From Bacteroides coprosuis DSM 18011 (GTDB taxonomy: Bacteria; Bacteroidota; Bacteroidia; Bacteroidales; Bacteroidaceae), in NCBI GenBank assembly GCA_000212915.1, contig CM001167.1, positions 124,001-188,000 on the forward strand: 64,000 nt of DNA, written 5' to 3'. Below are positions 62,113 to 64,000 of this stretch, piece after piece. The position numbers and the translations under genes were made by a program. Positions within the stretch are counted from its first letter, which is position 1. Each line of letters opens with the position of its first letter. The notes beneath the pieces were generated by a model. It was given only the letters and a program-made list of their open reading frames with translations. It searched no databases and was not told the DNA's origin.

Positions 62113-63474
62113 TTATTTCTTCTCTTTCAAGTAAGCCTGCCAAAGATTAGGAATACCATAACCATATATATTATTGGGAAAATCTACTCGATCGCCAACA
62201 GACTGTACTAATTTTATAATTTCATAAGCAGTAAGATGAGGTAGTGATTCCCAAAGACAAGCTACCATACCACACATGATAGGTGAAGCAAACGAAGTAC
62301 CATTTGCTGTTGTCAGGATACCATCAGTCCCCATTACATCTGCAAAAAGTCCGACTGCTACGACATCAGGTTTTATTCTACCATCTGCTGTATTTCCAAT
62401 CGAAGAAAATGGAGCTAATACGCCCTCTTTATCAACAGCTCCAACAGTAATAACATTAAAAGCATCTCCTGGAGTGGTTGTTTTCTTCCATGAACCCATT
62501 CCTGAATTACCAGCACTACAAACTAAAATCATCCCTTTACCTGCAACTTTTGAAGCTTGTCGAGACATTAAAGCATGAGATCCATCTAAATCTCTATATC
62601 TATAGTTTTTAGACTTATCATCAAATTCATTATATCCCAAAGATGTATTTACGACATCCACACCAACACTGTCAGCAAACTCTATTGCCGCCGCCCAATA
62701 ATCTTGCTCAACAAGATGTTCTGAACGATCATCCTCGCTTCTTAATAACCAATAAGAAGCTTTGGGAGCAGTACCAACCATATAATGTGGTTTATTCATT
62801 GCCATACAAGATAAAACTGCCATGCCATGACTGTTTTCAGCAAAAATATCACTTGTCGGATTCACAAAGTCTTTAGTTCCAAGAATCTCTATATTATCCA
62901 TTCCTTTAATACTATCCACATTGTGAAATCCAGCATCAATTACTGCAATGGTAATACCTTCCCCTTTAAAACCCTCAGCATGAAGTTTGTCAACTCCACT
63001 TATTTGAATTTGTTCTAAACCTACACCATAATAAGTATCAAGCCATTTCATATCATTAGAAATGGTATCTCTTTGGGATATTCTATTTTTCTTATCTGCT
63101 TCAGAGGCTTCCCACACCAACTCTATATCCTTTATAAAAGGGAACTTTCTAACAGAGTCAATTTTTCTGGGGTCATTGCAAGATACTGTGACAAAGTTAT
63201 CCCATTTGCCCACAGCTACAACGTTCAAATCAGACTCTTTTATCTGATTAATGTAAGTCTTGTTAACGGGTAAATCAGTTTCATCAATTGGAAGACCTTG
63301 TTTTTTTCTACGTTCTATAGCCTTAACCGACAAGAACTCTTCAGGTTTATCTATACAATATTCTGAATTCAACTTATCCGTTAAGCTAATTCTATATTTT
63401 AGTGTGTCTATTTGGGCAAAAGCAATAGTTGTCAGTGATAAAAGCACTGAAAATAAAAAAACTATTTTACGCAT
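62113..63474 (-). CDS. exported subtilisin-like serine protease (S8 family)
   Basis: A 453-residue secreted protease. The signal peptide ends at TIAFAQ (about residue 21). A prodomain-like region (to about 165) is followed by the S8 catalytic domain: Asp180 in AVIDAGF, His216 in [13 protein letters not shown], oxyanion Asn in CSAGNSG (about 323), and Ser394 in [10 protein letters not shown]. The triad is complete. No C-terminal sorting domain is visible, so it probably stays periplasmic or surface-exposed by another route. It overlaps mnmA by 8 bp and precedes xseA by 3 bp. Confidence 0.9.
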   Translation of the reverse strand: MRKIVFLFSVLLSLTTIAFAQIDTLKYRISLTDKLNSEYCIDKPEEFLSVKAIERRKKQGLPIDETDLPVNKTYINQIKESDLNVVAVGKWDNFVTVSCNDPRKIDSVRKFPFIKDIELVWEASEADKKNRISQRDTISNDMKWLDTYYGVGLEQIQISGVDKLHAEGFKGEGITIAVIDAGFHNVDSIKGMDNIEILGTKDFVNPTSDIFAENSHGMAVLSCMAMNKPHYMVGTAPKASYWLLRSEDDRSEHLVEQDYWAAAIEFADSVGVDVVNTSLGYNEFDDKSKNYRYRDLDGSHALMSRQASKVAGKGMILVCSAGNSGMGSWKKTTTPGDAFNVITVGAVDKEGVLAPFSSIGNTADGRIKPDVVAVGLFADVMGTDGILTTANGTSFASPIMCGMVACLWESLPHLTAYEIIKLVQSVGDRVDFPNNIYGYGIPNLWQAYLKEKK

Positions 63475-64000
63475 TATATTTATCTTTATTCTGTTCTACA
63501 ATCCAGTTTATTCCTTTTTGAGAAGCTATATATGCTCCACCCAATACCCTATTATCAGAGTAAAAAACTGCAGATTGACCAGGTGTTATAGCTGAAGCAG
63601 ATCCATTAAACTTAACTAATAAATTCCCTTCTTCTAAACGAATTACTTGACAAGGAATAGGCTTACTTCTATAACGTACCCGAACAGTTAAATTATCACA
63701 TTCAAAAATTTCATCTGGGACAACTAATTCATCTTTTTCAAGTAACATATATCCAGTTTCTAGATCTGAAGCATCACCCAACATAACCGTATTTTTATCG
63801 GCATTAATTTTTAAAACATATGCAGGCTTACCTAAAGCAATATTAAGACCTTTACGCTGTCCTATTGTATAATAAGGGTAACCTAAATGTTCACCCAGTT
63901 TCTTTCCTTTCGCATCAACAAACCACCCTCTACCAATTTCTTTATCTAAATCAGGATAGTATTCTTTTAAAAAATCTCTATAATCACCCTTAATAAAGCA
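63467..64000 (-). CDS. mnmA: tRNA-specific 2-thiouridylase MnmA, C-terminal part
   Basis: The gene runs off the right edge; 177 codons are present. The sequence contains [19 protein letters not shown], typical of the central MnmA region, and a C-terminal beta domain with [12 protein letters not shown] and [19 protein letters not shown]. MnmA makes the 2-thiouridine at position 34 of tRNA-Lys/Glu/Gln. The first codon in the window is TGC, probably the conserved catalytic Cys of the GICFI-type motif (here CFIKGDY). It overlaps the S8 protease by 8 bp. Confidence 0.94.
   Translation of the reverse strand, partial: CFIKGDYRDFLKEYYPDLDKEIGRGWFVDAKGKKLGEHLGYPYYTIGQRKGLNIALGKPAYVLKINADKNTVMLGDASDLETGYMLLEKDELVVPDEIFECDNLTVRVRYRSKPIPCQVIRLEEGNLLVKFNGSASAITPGQSAVFYSDNRVLGGAYIASQKGINWIVEQNKDKYNA

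Overview
The window comes from a low-G+C member of the Bacteroidales (Bacteroides-like). The evidence is the gene content and order (rprXY, the EF-G paralogue fusA2, pdxJ-exbB-exbD-tonB-ispD-recG, the DUF1599-DoxX-tpiA-SPOR-folE cluster, and a pheA-aminotransferase-DAHP synthase/chorismate mutase-tyrA operon) and the many TAnnTTTG -7 boxes upstream of genes, which are typical of the Bacteroidetes primary sigma factor. I do not name a species. Nearly all of the window is core housekeeping DNA, densely packed in operons. I saw no tRNA, rRNA, CRISPR array, prophage or SusC/SusD polysaccharide locus.

Layout. 1-1400: start of rpsR and rpsF, a divergent MarR regulator, and a 58-residue membrane protein. 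1400-8500: the RprXY two-component system, EF-G2, HemW, and a LysO-type lysine exporter split over two genes. 8505-9889: first copy of an IS3-family element. 9903-19307: minus-strand genes for GlmM, a DUF4827 lipoprotein, NrnA, ComEC, Rpe, Fmt, a ClC chloride channel and TsaC. 19675-26000: a quinone reductase, a thioesterase, RecJ-RecQ and a TPR protein. 26071-30136: the phenylalanine/tyrosine operon, preceded by an apparent leader-peptide attenuator. 30233-45667: DnaG, FolE, SPOR, TpiA, DoxX, DUF1599, two M23/LysM paralogues, Ndk, RecG, IspD, a DJ-1 protein, TonB-ExbD-ExbB, PdxJ and NadK. 45820-48992: a heparin lyase I and a sulfatase. 49220-56228: malate dehydrogenase, an unknown coiled-coil membrane protein, and a TolC/HlyD/ABC-2 efflux operon. 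56216-57600: second, identical IS3 copy. 57680-64000: Mrp, TrmB, IlvE, XseB/XseA, an exported S8 protease and the 3' part of mnmA.

The most interesting signal is the leader of the aromatic amino acid operon. A promoter is followed by a 27-codon reading frame in which 10 of residues 4-15 are Phe or Tyr. A competing GAGCGGGA/TCCCGCTC pairing and a strong U-tract terminator come next, just before pheA. This has the full architecture of Phe/Tyr-sensed ribosome-mediated attenuation. Other notable points are an EF-G paralogue whose catalytic switch II His is Ala; a palindromic TCGGTGTCAT repeat family in two intergenic regions; an IS insertion that rewrote the last codons of an efflux permease and separated the operon from its terminator; the first IS copy lacking a target duplication; an 18-bp hairpin in the recJ leader; and an 11-3-11 palindrome upstream of rprX.

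Several starts were moved downstream because the longest frame begins inside or upstream of a -7 box or inside the attenuator (marR, tsaC, the TPR gene, dnaG, pheA).
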